A program made the position numbers and the translations under genes. The notes under the pieces were generated by a model. The model ran no database searches. It was not told where the DNA came from and was given only the letters and a program-made list of their open reading frames with translations. Positions 45,655 to 58,669 of a DNA stretch of 64,000 nt are shown piece by piece (position 1 is the first letter of the stretch; every line of letters begins with the position of its first letter). Origin of the DNA: Eleusine coracana subsp. coracana (taxonomy: Eukaryota; Streptophyta; Magnoliopsida; Poales; Poaceae); assembly GCA_032690845.1 (NCBI GenBank), contig CM064424.1:39817511-39881510 (forward strand), read 5' to 3'.

Positions 45655-47340
45655 CCAGGCCGGATGGCCACCGCTACGACTACAAAATCCAGGGTCTAGG
45701 TACAGGGGATCCACCTCCTCTTGATGCAACCCCGGGCAAGGGTACAAACTTGAATCCCGACTCTCCTCTAGATCTGAAGGTTGCTTCTGATGGGGGATTT
45801 CAATTCGGGGGAGGGATTCATTGGATGTTGCCGTTGATGGATTTCCCTGTTTTCGATCGGGGCAACCCGAGAACTTGGCAGTACAAGTGCGAGGCTTACT
45901 TTCGGGTATATGGGGTTTCATAGGAGTATTCGGTTAGCTTGGCTTCTATGAATATGACTGGTAGTGCTGCATTGTGGTTCCAATCTCAGCCTCATCTGCA
46001 TCATGCGTATTGGGGAGGTTTTGTGGAAGCCTTGTGTTACAAATTTGGTAGTGGGGAGTTCCAACAAGTCTTGAGGCGGGACATAAACAATTGGGCACCA
46101 TGCTGCAGTATGCTGAAAAATTTAATGAGTTTATGCATAATCTGCTTGCGCATGACCACTCTTGGGAGCCGCAATTCTTTGTTACTCAGTTCTTAGATGG
46201 CCTCAAGGATGAAATTCATGCTCCAGTTGTTTTATGTCGACCCGCCGAGCTGGATACTGCTGTCTCTTTGGCATGTTTGCAGGTGGAAGTGCTGGAGGCG
46301 TCCAGGAGACAAAAACCACGACATTTTGATCCATCTTCATCTGGACGATTGAACGTGCGTGGAGGATTTCCATTGCCCCTGCCACCAAACAAGCCAGAGG
46401 CCAATGCTACTAATTGTGGGGAAGACCATCAGCCACTGGACAACAACAAACAAGCTCCCTTCGATGATCGCTTGTCAGCGCTACGAGCATCTCAGAGATC
46501 TAGGGGTCTCTGCAGAAAATGTGGAGAAAAGTGGGACCACGGACATCGATGCGGGCCGATAGTTAATCTTCATGTGGTGGAAGAAATGTGGGACTTCTTG
46601 AGCAGTCCAGAGCAGATTCCCAAGGAAGAATTGGAGGAAGACAAATCCGAGGAGGGGGAACTCTATTCCATATCTTGGGCTGTAGTGATTGGGATACCTG
46701 GTCCGCACACAATCAAGCTAGTGGGCACCATTCAGAAACAACAAGTCTTGATGCTGGTAGATTCTGGGAGTTCTCACAGCTTTGTGAGCAATTAATTTGC
46801 TGCTGGGCTAACTGGGGTGGAGAAATCACTCAATCCATTGCAAGTGTGTATAGCAGATGGAGGTGTTCTGATGTGTGATAAGGAGCTGCAAGGTTGCTGA
46901 TGGATGGTTCAAGGGGTTCAGTTTTGCTCAGATTTGAAGATTCTGGACTTGGGTTGCTATGACGTTGTCCTCGGCATGGATTGGCTGGAGGCGCATAGCC
47001 CCATGACCATTCATTGGGGTCACAAGCTTATGGCTTTCCAGAACAATGGCAAACAAGTGGTGCTCCAAGGTATCACCATAGAGGGTCAATTGAGTCATAT
47101 AATTTCAGCAGCGGAGTTGCGAAGCTTAGTGAGTAGGCAAGCTGTGGCTAGAGTAATCCATGTGTGTGTTGTAGAGGCTATTCAGGAAGAGGACAATTTG
47201 ATACCAGAGGTGAAACAGTTGCTACAAGAATTTGCTGATGTGTTCTCTGAACCGAAGGGTTTGCCACCCCCAACGGTTCTTAGATCATTCCATCCCCTTA
47301 CTTCCTGGGGCGCAACCCGTAAACCTTCGGCTCTATCATT
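45655..47340 (+). pseudogene. gypsy gag 3' part and aspartic protease, broken
   Basis: Just after the copia LTR the frame reads GHRYDYKIQ and FPVFDRGNPRTWQYKCEAYF, a retrotransposon gag capsid region. It has a TAG at 45921-45923 and frame changes near 46090. The zinc knuckle is CRKCGEKWDHGHRC (about 46512). The protease active site is VLMLVDSGSSHSFVSN, followed at once by TAA (46793-46795). More lesions occur before the block VVLGMDWLEAHSPMTIHW (about 46955-47010). Confidence 0.85.
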
Positions 47341-47349
47341 ATAATCCTG

Positions 47350-48440
47350 CACAGAAAAATGAGATCGACAAGCAAGTCTCTGAGATGTTAAATCAAGGGG
47401 TTATTCAATTGAGCAGCAGTCCTTTTGCCTCACCAGTTCTGTTAGTGGAAAATAAGGATGGTACCTTGGCGCTTTTGTGTTGACTACCACAGACTGAATG
47501 CGACTACAGTTAAAAACCAATATCCCTTACCCATTATTGATGAACTATTGGATGATCTGGCAGGGATGTGTTGGTTCACAAGCCTAGACATGTGTGCAGG
47601 GTATCACCAAATTCGGATGAAGCTGGAGGATGAATATAAGACAGTGTTCAAAACACATCATGGACACTATGAGTTCAAGGTGATGGCTTATGGCTTAGCC
47701 GGTGGACCATCTACTTTCGAGAGTGTCATGAATCATATCTTGGGATCACTGTTGCGAAAAGGGGTGCTTGTCTTCATCAATGATATCTTGATACACTGTC
47801 GGACATTATCGGAGCATATGGTGTTGTTGAGGCGCGTGTTGGAGCTGCTGCAGGAACACAAAATGAAGATAAAATGTTCTAAGTGCACATTTGTGAAGGA
47901 CTGTCTCACTTACCTTGGTCATGTGATTAGTGCGCAAGGTGTTGCCACTAATGATAAGAATATACAGGTCGTGAAGGCTTCGACCAGTCCCACTAATGTT
48001 AAGGAAGTGGGGGGATTTCTTGGGTTAGCTGGATATTATCGCAAGTTCGTGCGCAATTTCAGCATCATGAGCAAGGTCTTAACAGATCTGCTAAAAAAGA
48101 ACATGGTCTTTGTGTGGACTAGCAAGCACGAAGAGGCATTCCAAGCGTTGAAGAAATCCCTTATAGCAGCACCAGTGTTGGCATTGCGGGACTTCAGCAA
48201 GACCTTCGTCATTGAGACTGATGCATCTAATAAGGGCGTAGGTGCAGTACTAATGTAGGAGGGACACCCAATTGCATTCCTTAGCAAGGTGTTGGGACCC
48301 CGGAATCAGGCTTTGTCCACATATGAGATAGAAGCATTGACGATTATGATTGTAGTTGACCAATAAAGGCACTATTTACAGCACGACGAGTTCATAATTC
48401 ACACAGATCAGTGCAACCTAACTCACATTGAAGATCAGAA
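47350..48440 (+). pseudogene. gypsy reverse transcriptase and RNase H, catalytic Asp lost
   Basis: The RT shows RFCVDYHRLNATTVKNQYPL, FTSLDMCAGYHQIRM, and the YxDD region as VFINDIL. The first catalytic Asp is Asn here (AAT at 47779-47781), a single G-to-A change. LTYLGHVIS and LGLAGYYRKFVRNFS follow. RNase H begins IETDASNKGVGAVL and then meets TAG at 48256-48258 and TAA at 48364-48366. A frame shift also occurs near 47470. Confidence 0.93.
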
Positions 48441-48441
48441 G

Positions 48442-50040
48442 TTGGCGACCCCGTGGCAACAAAAACTGACCATGAAACTCATCGGATTACAGTACAAGGT
48501 GATTTACAAGAAAGGCTTGGAAAACAATGCGGCGGATGCTCTCTCTCGTTGCTCTCACCATTCGCCTGTAGAGGTTCTAGCCATCTCAACCAGTGTTCCA
48601 GCTTGGTTAGAGGACATTCAAGAGGGATATCATAAGGACCCTGTCACTCAAGATATTCTCACCAAGATGAGCATATCTCTGAAGGGAAATCAAAAGTTTC
48701 AATTGAAGGATGGTCTTCTTCGGTATCAAGACCGAGTCTGGATTGGAAACAATGAGAAGATACAAAAGACAGTAATGGAAGCCTTGCATACTAGCACCAT
48801 GGGAGGACACTCGGGCTTTCAAGTAACCTATGCTAGAGTACAGAAGCTATTTGCCTGGCCGGGTATGAAGCAATCTATTAAGGAGTTCTTAGCGGGGTGT
48901 GTTGTTTGCCAACAGGCTAAACCTGAACATGTGAAGTACCTGGGCTTATTGCAACCTCTTCTAGTTCTAGCCCAAGCATGGCAAGTGGTTTCATTAGACT
49001 TCATTGAGGGCTTACCGTGGGCAGCTGGGTCAAATTGTATATTGGTGGTGGTGGACAAGCTTACCAAGTATGCACATTTTATAGCATTGTCCCACCCATT
49101 CACAACATTGGAGGTAGCGAAGCTATATCTGCATCACGTCTACAAGCTTCATGGAATGCCTCAGTCACTAATATCGGATAACAACCGAATTTTCACAAGC
49201 ACTGTATGGAGGGAATTGTTCCGATTGGCACAAACTCAACTATGCATGTCCTCGGCTTACCATCCTCGGTCGGATGGCCATACAGAGCGAGTAAATCAAT
49301 GCTTGGAGGCTTATCTGAGATGTTTCATGCATGCCTGCCCTGTCAAATGGCCTTTGTGGCTATCATTGGCGGAGTTCTGGTACACCACTTCACTCCACTC
49401 TGCCTTGAACTGCTCCCCATTTGAAGCTTTGTATGGGCACTCACCTCGCCATTTCGGGTTACCAGATGCTTCTGCTTGTCGTGTCCCTGACTTAGCAGTA
49501 TGGTTGAATGAGAGACATGATAAATTGCAATTGTTGAAACAACACCTAGAGAGAGCTAACCAACGCATGAAGCATCAGGCTGACAAGAATCGATCATAAC
49601 AATCATTTGCTGTGGGCGATTGGGCATACCTGAAAGTTCAACCGTACATTTAGACTTCGATTGCTAACAGGTCTAATCATAAGCTGTCCTTTCGTTTCTT
49701 TGGTCCATTTCAGGTCATGGAACGAGTGGTTCAGGTAGCCTTCCATCTAAAGTTACCTCCAGGGAGTGCTATCCATCCGGTGGTGCCTGTCTTGCAGTTA
49801 AAGAAGGCGGTGGGAGCAGCTGTTCAGGTGAATGCTAACTTGCCAGCCGCCTCAGCGAAAGACAGTGTATCTTCCGAACTGGTCCAGATCTTGCAACAAC
49901 GATTGTACCAGTGAGGTTCTAAGACCGGTGAACAAGTTCTCATACAGTGGTTAGGTATGCTGGCATCTCTGGCTACTTGGGAAGATGCCACCAGTTTGAA
50001 GACCCGGTTCCGGCTGCAGTGGCTTGGGAGCAAGCCGCAT
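48442..50040 (+). pseudogene. gypsy integrase with C-terminal chromodomain-like tail
   Basis: An open block of 385 codons (48442-49599) contains the zinc HHCC region (H...H then CVVCQQAK). The catalytic core has Asp in VSLDFIEGLP, Asp in LISDNNRIF and Glu in HTERVNQCLEAYLR, so the DDE triad is kept. After a TAA at 49597 the tail continues (GDWAYLKVQPYI, HPVVPVLQLKKAV). It ends with a GEQVLIQWLGM-like segment before the polypurine tract, which resembles the chromodomain tail of chromoviruses. Integrase would insert the DNA copy. Confidence 0.88.
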
Positions 50041-50043
50041 CTC

Positions 50044-50056
50044 AAGGAGGGAGGGA
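50044..50056 (+). promoter_or_regulatory. Polypurine tract of the gypsy element
   Basis: AAGGAGGGAGGGA ends immediately before the 3' LTR start TGTCACAACC. Confidence 0.9.
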
Positions 50057-50367
50057 TGTCACAACCTCGGTGGAGCAGAGGTCCAGTAAGGAAGTCGCTA
50101 GTGGGCCGAGAAGAGGAGTAAGGCCAAGGAAGCCCAATTATCAGTACCCCGCGTCGGACTGGCCCAGTAAACCGGAGGCTTGCGCTGGCCATCTCTATAA
50201 GGCAGGAAGCGATGTGAGTTGAGGGGTAACGATTACTGTAATGAACTGGATTCTAGCCTCCCTTATCTGTATCCGAACCCAAACCCCAATGCTGCTCTTC
50301 TGATCCCGATCCCTCTCCTGCTTCCCAAATCTTCCTCTACCCTTATGCCTGTAGTGGGATCACAACA
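50057..50367 (+). repeat. 3' LTR of the gypsy element
   Basis: The 311-bp LTR begins TGTCACAACCTCGG and ends GGGATCACAACA. It is followed by the target duplication CCAGT. It has GAGGGGTAACG where the 5' LTR has a 19-G run. Confidence 0.95.
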
Positions 50368-50372
50368 CCAGT

Positions 50373-50636
50373 CTGCGGCAAGAGGCACCAAGGCTGGTGG
50401 AAGGAGCTACGGATCTTGGGCTCACCGCCACCTCTGCACTTCAGATCTTGGGCACGCTCTATGTCCTGTTCATACCGATGCTATCCCTTAAGTGACAGAT
50501 AAGCCGTTGGGATGGTCAACGAGGCAGGTGGGTTGACATAGACGAGCAGCTTAGGGTAATTACAATGATATCATCTCATAGGTTGTTACATGACACATAA
50601 TCTTAAGACAGATTATGAGATGACTTATATAATGAA
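50373..50636. other. Original host DNA between the gypsy and Helitron elements
   Basis: This is 264 bp continuing the sequence left of 25400. No gene or motif was recognised. An internal inverted segment, ATCATCTCATAGG and TTATGAGATGACTTAT, lies near 50570-50630. Confidence 0.5.
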
Positions 50637-51757
50637 CTAGCAATATGCCCTGCCACGGGCTTTAAAATTTTAAAATCGAATTAATAGACATGGTTAATAA
50701 CATTTAATTTTTAAATTATTATATGATTTATTTATTATGAATTATTTAACATTTGTGATATTACACATGATATAAGTTTATATTTTATATAGGTTCTTTA
50801 ATTTGGGCCAGCCCAAACGAAGGTGCTTGGCCCAGGAAGGTGTACCAGTGGTCATCCGTGTGTGTGTGGGGGTTAGCTTGTTCCTTTGTGCGTTCTGCCA
50901 TCTCTCACCCGAAATCCCTTGCTGGTGGCCAGCATCCGAGCACCAGTAGACGATCTCCATATAAAGAACAAATTTTGATTGGTTTGCTGTATTCAATTTT
51001 GTCACATAATTTGATGTTTATGGATGTTGTGATACATATGAGCATGAGCAAGTTGTTATCTCCTGCTCCACAGTTTCAAGGCTACCTAAATACCAGTATG
51101 GAATTACCTGTACCAATCCTGAATATGTAAGATTAATATTATGTCTGTAAATCATAACATAGAATCCTAGAACACCATAGTGATATGTATACTAATTCAA
51201 CTGTTGGAATTGAAATGGATAAATTAAGATTTTATTTTATTTTTTTAAATTTACACTCTAGTGAATATAATTATGTAACCATCGTGCTGACATTTGTTCT
51301 GGAATGGGCAGCCAGGCTCGTTTTAGCTAATATGCACTCTAAAATCGACGTTCGTTCCAGGATCTGCCTAATATGCACTTCCTTTTAACATTAGAGGATG
51401 CTTTGGTAAGCACACAACACTTCAAAACTTTTTAAAGATATCACTCAAAATCATCTATTTTTTTGATTGTACACAACAAAATTTTTTGCTTGTGGTGGAA
51501 ATTTTTCTGCATGACCTATGCTTGACCAGTTTGAAAATAGCATGTTGTTTGACTTTGGATAACCTATATTGTGGTAAGATTGCCAGGCTAAATTTGTTCA
51601 TAGCAACTAAATTAAAACATTCATGTACTTCCTGATCTTGGTCTCATTTCTTACAACAGAATATTTTAACATCACCTCTTAGCTAACTCTACTATGTAAG
51701 AACTTCTCTATAAACTATATTTTTAGTATACGTGCCTCTATCACTATTGGACCCTGT

Positions 51758-51995
51758 CCCTTTTGATTCGTCGGTTCATTTCCTCTTCTTACCCTTTGAT
51801 GCATTATTCTCTTTAGTCTTCGCCCCCTTTTTTCTTGTGTGATGTTCAGTGGGGTACGCGAGCACTCTGATATGTTCCCTTTTGATTCGTCGATTCGTTT
51901 CCTCTTCTTACCCTTTGATGCATTATTCTCTTTAGTCTTCGCTCCCTTTTTTCTTGTGTGATGTTCAGGGGGGTACACGAGCACTCTAATATGTT
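51758..51995. repeat. 119-bp tandem duplication in the helicase 3' region
   Basis: The unit starting CCCTTTTGATTCGTCG occurs at 51758-51876 and 51877-51995 with few differences. On the minus strand it encodes a Lys/Arg-rich segment (TQEKRGRRLKRIMHQR-like). Since 119 is not a multiple of three, the two copies are read in different frames. Confidence 0.9.
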
Positions 51996-53522
51996 ATCTT
52001 GCGGTCGCTCTAGATAGAGCGACGTATAACTGTCCATGAGAGAAAACTTGGTTGGAAAGGAAGATTCTGACATGTAGGATGGTCTGGCCTGCGCTTTATT
52101 GACCGTCATTATGAAGCTTAGTCTTATCAGGAATTGTTTCCTCTTGAACTGGAACAGACACATATCATTGTCCGAGGGGCATAGTGGTATGCAAGGAAGG
52201 AACACCCTCTTTCCCGTGCTGCCCAAACACGATTTCTGCGTCGATAACGTTCTTCTGACATTCGTGTACCACCAGCCTCGTCCCGTTGCATAACCCATTT
52301 GCTGGGTCTAAGTTCCTGAGCAATATGACTGGACAGTTCCTTTTGAGCTTGAACACGTGTGGAGGGAGTCCATTCAGGGTCAAGGTGTTAAGGAAATCCG
52401 TCGGATAGTAGTTATGGGGATCGTCCACTACGCTATCAAAGTTGTGGTATAATATTTCCTTCCCTTGAAATAGATTGATCATCTTCATGTTAATCCTGTC
52501 GACACATTCGTTCCTTGCTGTCAGAATCGCCCTGGATGGGATTTAGTTTGGGTCGGTCTTATTGGCGTCGAGGTCTAGGAACACATAGTCAATCAGCGTG
52601 TCTAGATCGCTGTCATTACCAGTATACGGAACACATATCTCTTTTGGAAGAAGAACCTCCCCTTCAATGTTTGTCTCCTCTCTTCCCTTACTGACACGCA
52701 ACAGGTATTCAGCGAACAACGGATCGCTCTGTACCCTCATGTTGTGTTGCAGCTTCAGGTGATGTTTGTGATCCCATAGATAAGAGCAGCACAGTGACGC
52801 ATCGACTATCTGAGCTCTGGATCCCTTTCTGATGACAGGTAGAGTTTGTCTAAAGTCTCCACCAAAAACAATAGTCTTCCCACCGAATGGCTCGTCCTTT
52901 GGATCCATGATATCTTGCAAGCTGTTATGTAGTGCCTCCACAACCTGCCTCTTTATCATCGATGCCTCGTCCCATATTATCAAAGAAGCCTATTGTAGCA
53001 GTTTGGCTATACCGCTCTACTTTGTAAAGCTACAAGGATCACCGTCATTGATTGTAAGTGGTATCTTAAATCACGAGTGTGTAGTTCTTCCGCCAGGCAT
53101 TATGGAAGCAGCAAAACCAAAAGTTGCAGTTGTGATCGCGATCTCATTTTGACCTCCTATTGTTGCCAGGAGCGCCCTATATAGGAATGTCTTACCGGTG
53201 CCTTTGTTGAGAGACTGAAAAAGAACACACCACCATTTTTGCTCTCTATAGCACATAGAATCTTGTTGTACGCATCCGTCTGCTCTTTGTTGAGAGACTA
53301 AAAAAGATTTATATCCTCATCATTTATTTTAACAGTCAGCTCCTCATAGATATCTCTTTCAAGACCTTTTGCCGCGTCATGCGAGCCATCGATCTTGGGC
53401 AGTGTATCAAATTTTGTTATTTCCATTTCCATGGACCATAGCATGTCTCTTATATCAGTGAGGACCAGCTGCTCTACCGCGGTCTTGGAAGGATTAACAC
53501 GACGGTAATTTTCTGATGGCAC
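51846..53522 (-). pseudogene. Helitron PIF1-type DNA helicase domain, broken
   Basis: The helicase unwinds DNA during rolling-circle transposition. The Walker A region reads NKGTGKTFLYRALLA (about 53210), with part of the usual GPGGTGKT loop altered. Walker B reads IIWDEASM (52983). FGGDFRQTLPVIRKG follows, then a TAG near 52545 before the segment from 52488. The latter contains LLRNLDPANGLCNGTRL, a strong PIF1-family block. The end shows LSFIMTVNKAQA, equal to the family motif near the C-terminus, and then leaves frame. Four separate frames are needed to read the domain. Confidence 0.88.
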
Positions 53523-53870
53523 CTCGTAGTGCTTATCCTAGAGTTGACGAATATCCATGGGTTCACCAAACACTAATATCGTCACGAATAGCCTTCGTAG
53601 AGACGGCGGCATTGCATACTGCATGGCTTCTGTGAGGGCATCGTCCCATGAGTTTCTCCAGTGATCAGACCATGTTTCTCTGTAGCTTCATGGAACATGG
53701 AATACGTCAATTTATCAACCGTCTGTAGATCTTCAAATGAGGTTGCTCCGGTTATTCAAGAGGACACACAGGTAGTAACATTCCCCCTCTACAGGATGAG
53801 CTTGGACAATCCTTCCTACTTGCATGTAGCATTCTTGCACCCTCTGCTTCCAGTACTTCTTGCCTGTGGC

Positions 53871-56800
53871 CTACCAAGTATAGTGCTCTTGGAAGTCTTT
53901 GTACAAGATACCTCGTACTTCCGGATCATTCTTGTTTGTCTCAAAGTACTCTGTAAGCATCAATTTCTCCACTCCCGGGCGCATGACCACTTGCTTGATT
54001 TCTTGATTATTTTTTAATGCCACCATGTGCATTCCTGGAAGATGTAGCTGCAGCTGCAGAACAGGGGGGTAGTTCTTGCTCAGATCGAACCCGTAAATCC
54101 TCCATAAATCCTCCGGAGGAGTAACCCATCTCGCGTCTCGATACTGTTTGATCTCATCTACATCCACTTTGTCCTCGGCACTGCCTGCTTCACCTACAGT
54201 GATTGATGCCCAATTGTGACCCTTGTATATGTATTTAAAGAGATACTTCACTGACTTGATGCTTCTGCATGCCTCGACATTAATGTGACAGTTGAAGTAC
54301 TGTAGTAGGTGAGGATTATAAGGAACCATCCATTGATTGTCCATCCATACTTTACTGATCAGTTTTTGATGCCTGTTATGCCATCTCCGATACAAAGGGT
54401 ATGAGTCTTTTCCTTGAACGGTGGCATTGATATATTGACGTGGATAGTTGCATTTGCAAGACTTACGTCCCTTTGTGCACGCGCAATTGGGATTTAGCCT
54501 GCCACATGGACCATGCATCATGTGTTTGGTTACCATACTGTAAAGAATAGGGTACTTTTTCTTGTCAGGTAGTTTAGCAGATATGAGTCGATCGTATTGT
54601 TTCGGACAAGTCAGCTTGTACCTTCCTTCCATGATAAGAAGGAAATGGGCATGGGGCAACCCTCTCTTTTGGAACTCCACGACGTACAAGTGTGCTCTCA
54701 CCCTGCCTAGTATATGATGTTTGAACATTTTGTTCTTCATCTCCTCGATTTTCGCCCTGAACACACGAACAACCAGATCTGGACGGTCTACTGCTGTCTG
54801 GCCAGGGTACAAATTTTCTTGGATCTCATCCCATCTCGGGTTGCACATCATGGTTAGGAAAATGTGGGGCTTGCCATACCTACCAACTAACGCCATGGCA
54901 TCCGTATAGTGTTTTTGCTTGTCCCTCGGGCCACCGATAATCGTCTTGTTCAACACAATACGTTTTCCAACTACGACAGCTTTCCCTCTCTGGCATCTAA
55001 ACTGTCCCAAAGACCCTGATACAAGTCGGCTCATAGTTTGGTCTGATGGGTCCGTATGTATTCCAATCTGTTTCTCTCGATCTTAATGTATGTATCCACA
55101 GCAAATTTCTGGAACAAACACTTCCCATGCAATATTGGATTAAATATTCCTGGATGATCCTGAAACTTGTAGCAGTAATAGTCTCAAATTGAACCACATC
55201 TAGATCCTGTCATGAATGTACAAAACAAACAAAATTAGTATTGTAAATCAGATATGGAATTAGCAAAGGCTTACCTTTGTTATCTTCTTCTTTGCCCTTG
55301 GCCTTTTTTCTAGCTGACTTGGTTAGAACTTCCTTGTATTGTAAATCAGATTTGGAATATCGACGTGCCATCCGGGTTCACCGCAAGGAAAGACTAAAGG
55401 ATACAACAAATGGTCATATGATGCATTATACGACCCAATATTATGATTTTGTCGGTCCTTTCCTTGTAGACAAACACTTCTATCAAAATGTTTTGCCACA
55501 TTCCTTCCATCGACCCATACAGCAGCACCCCCTGAAGATGTTGGTGCATTGTACGTCCTTTGATCCATTTGATGGTCTAGCTTAAGTGTTATACGGTAGT
55601 CATCAACCTCTGATGCATCACCAATTATATTCAGTCTGCTAGAATATGGGTTCCCTTTCATTATGTCGACTAGCATCAAAATAACCTCTTTGTCTTTCTT
55701 CTCTTGACCCTCGCGAGCATGGTGATAGCGGTACTCCAGGTTTGGATCATTATCATAGAAGTATAGTTCCAGATAGCTTGGTTCCATTCCACTCTGTCTC
55801 TCAAAACCACGGATGTTATGATACATCTGACCATGTGCTCGGAATGTATAGATTGGGTGCTTCTTGGTATTCATAGTGCTTTCATCCAGGCTGTAGTAAA
55901 GTAAAGTGAATGAAAAGTGTTGATTGAACCATTTGATATTATCACAAAAGTGTCTAGATGTAGAGTCCTCCAACGTCCATAGCTTCCTCATCTTAGGTGG
56001 TGTTTCTTGCTCAGCTAGCTTCACTTGCCCGCTACGGCAACAGAAACCATCCATCTCAAACTAAAAACGTTTTGCATCGCAATGGTTACAGTTGCTTTTG
56101 GGTTCCAGCTTGTGCACGTCCTTAGGGAGGTTGCTATATACGATGTCATAGGGATCCGGCTCACATGAGCTAGGTGAACTAGAAACATCATTTTGCACTT
56201 CGGGATTAACATCCATAGCAATTTCCTCCTCTGTAGATACACACACACACACAATCAGTTAAAGAATTAGTAAAAAACATAAATAGTGTGAAAGGAAAAA
56301 ATCATCTCACACTAATTACCTTGTCCAAGCCATATGTGCTCAACATCATCATCTTCTAAGTTATTCTCATATATGACTCTTTCTTCGTCAACTCTAGATG
56401 GGCCATGCAAATTAGAACCATCATTCATCGTAGCATTTCCTACAAAGCATCAATAGTCTTTGAGAATAAAGATGATAGGAGAACTCTATAATAAAAAAAA
56501 TAAGATTACCATTGTCATCCGTATTTGTTGTGGGACACCCACCTGTCTCATCACATGGTAATTTGGGGGTCTAGAACTGCTCGTTTTGATGCACATGCAA
56601 TGCTTGTCTCTCACCATGTGGCACATATTTTTGGCGTGTAACAGGTAGAACGTTTGTTGCATTTTCCACATCATTTTTCGTGGTCTTATCTAGGACAGGT
56701 GGGATGTAAAGAGGTTATTATGTGGGACCTAACATTGAAATGTCAAAAGGCTCTGTCATGTTGGGAATATGCTTCTGTTGGGTAGAACCATCTGAAAATA

Positions 56801-57279
56801 TTTGTTGGGTTGAACCATCTGGGAATACCAACTTAGGAACAAACATCGGATTCTTCATTGCGATAGAATCTAAGCACAAAGCATCCTTTTCAGTTTTGTT
56901 GTGGATCCTTTTTTTCTGAAGGCTTTCAGGTTTTACTTGTTTTTGCCTTCTGGATAAATGCTGCTCTGTTGTCATTTTAGCATAACGGTTTCGTGCATAA
57001 ATTCGTTGCGCCTCTTTGTTTTTCTGGAAGTACTCGCTTACCTTTAGCTGCTAAGAAAAAGAAACGTTATAAAATAAACATGTATTTAAAAAATATGTGA
57101 ATGACAAACCTTTTATTTGAATGATCAACCATATTTGCAACAATGAAACCAAGCATACCTGGTGATTCCAGAAACATTTGTTTGGACTCCACAATCTTCT
57201 TTAATTCATAATGTTCACGACGTTTTTTACTTTGCTCTACCTTTTGCTCACCTGTCATCTGATCTCGTTTTTGCCTCAT
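53871..57279 (-). pseudogene. Helitron Rep (HUH endonuclease) region, broken
   Basis: Rep nicks and rejoins single DNA strands. The N-terminal region (57279-56480) is Lys/Glu-rich. A zinc-finger-like part has CNHCDAKRF and then, after a TAG at about 56061, MDGFCCRSGQ. The Helitron N-terminal domain spans 56054-55323, including HPIYTFRAHGQMYHNIRGF and YPLVFPCGEPGWH. After frame changes, 55034-53871 contains the Rep core with the HUH motif GLPHAHFLLIM and the Tyr region YLFKYIYKGH, followed by YRDARWVTPPEDLWRIYGF. The two active-site motifs are intact on the page, but the protein is split by at least one stop and two frame changes. Confidence 0.88.
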
Positions 57280-58669
57280 TCTCTCTCTATCTCGTTGCCT
57301 ATTTTATTCCTTGATAGTTTCTATCTTTTCAAACCTTTCATTTGATGCACTCTTATCTATTGTACCAGACATGTTTGATTTGTCTGCCAGGGAACTCTGA
57401 TCACCACTATGTTTCATATTTTTTATCACCTATAAAAAAAACAGCATTAGCCAAAGAAGAAAATCTTCTGAATTTGTGATATTCTGTATTATAACTATGC
57501 TCTGTCCAAGTGTCTATCTGCATTCAGTATGATCAGAAGTAGGTTAGTGGTGCATAGTCTCTGTAAGTGTGCATGAATTTTTCTACTGCTACATCTTTTA
57601 AAAATTTTCTTGTATGTATCAAGTAGTGTATGTATGTACATAATTTCTACTACCAAACCTTTAAAATCTTGCATGAGATATAGTTGAGAGATCAAACACT
57701 TCAGAACTGATAGTGTGTTTCGAAACCTCAGTTGCATGTCCTGAAAATCATTTTGCTTCAGCTGTGTTAGTTATCTTCTAGGCTGCAGTTTTGTTATCAC
57801 AATGCATGCATTCAGTTTCAGATAAACGTGTGTATCTATTAATTTTGATATTATGGGGTTAACAATCAGAAAAGACTAACCTAGGCCTATTTGTGTGATG
57901 GTACCTTTTTTTTAGAAGATTCATCTCTACCAAAACACACTATATGTATCATGCTGATGGAAGTGTGTTAGGGCCCTATATTCGTCTGTGAGGAAGTATT
58001 AAGAAGAAGCTGACTCTCATGTTGGTGGACTCACGAAAGCTAGCATAGTTTTGTGAGGGCACTACAGTTGAATATTGCTAATGGAAGTGTGTTGTATTAT
58101 GACAAGGAGATCAACAATTTGTATTGCTGATAGTTTTGTATCAATTCATTGAAATAATACAAATATCACTTTTATCAATTGTGTATGTATAAATTGCTGG
58201 ACTCGTGTATGTATAAATTGCTGGATTATAAATTGGACATCGAAATTCATCCTTCATGATGAAATGAAATAAGTGACAATTTTTATCTACAGCTGACCAA
58301 TGTTTATCTCCAATTGATCGATAAATTGGACGCCATGCCATCATCGATAACCGTTTTTTTAAAAAGGAAAAAAGAAAAGGAACAAACCAGTAGTAACAAA
58401 AGCTGGAGGCAATGATAACCTGGCCGTGTGGAGCGATCCCCGAGCAGCCCTGAAGTAGGAGACCGCCGCGGGGACCAAAATCGATCAAGGCGCCGGGCAG
58501 CCTCCGGGAGGTCCCGTTGACGCGGCAACCCGCAGTGTGGCAGACATCGATCCGGAATTCGAAGCAGGATGAAACCAACGTCCCGCAAGGGCCTGGGATG
58601 AGCGGAGGAGGTAACAGCCAAGGTGCTTGCGTATGCACGCCAGTCTGTTCACATACGTCAATGCCAGTC

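Larger units (their letters stand above)
25405..50367 (+). mobile_element. Ty3/gypsy LTR retrotransposon (chromovirus-like), host of the nest
   Basis: The element has TGTCACAAC...ACA LTRs at 25405-25731 and 50057-50367, and a perfect 5-bp target duplication CCAGT (25400-25404 and 50368-50372). A primer-binding site follows the 5' LTR and a polypurine tract precedes the 3' LTR. The domain order gag, protease, RT, RNase H, integrase identifies Ty3/gypsy. Of the 24.96 kb, 19.47 kb is an inserted copia element. Without it the element is about 5.5 kb, normal for a compact gypsy. Hand comparison of the LTRs gives about 22 substitutions in about 310 aligned bases. Stops and frameshifts throughout show it is inactive. 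Confidence 0.95.

Noticed and set aside
53661..54017. Plus-strand frame of 118 codons opposite the Helitron Rep/helicase region
   Set aside because: The minus strand carries the conserved Helitron Rep region here, so this is a shadow frame.
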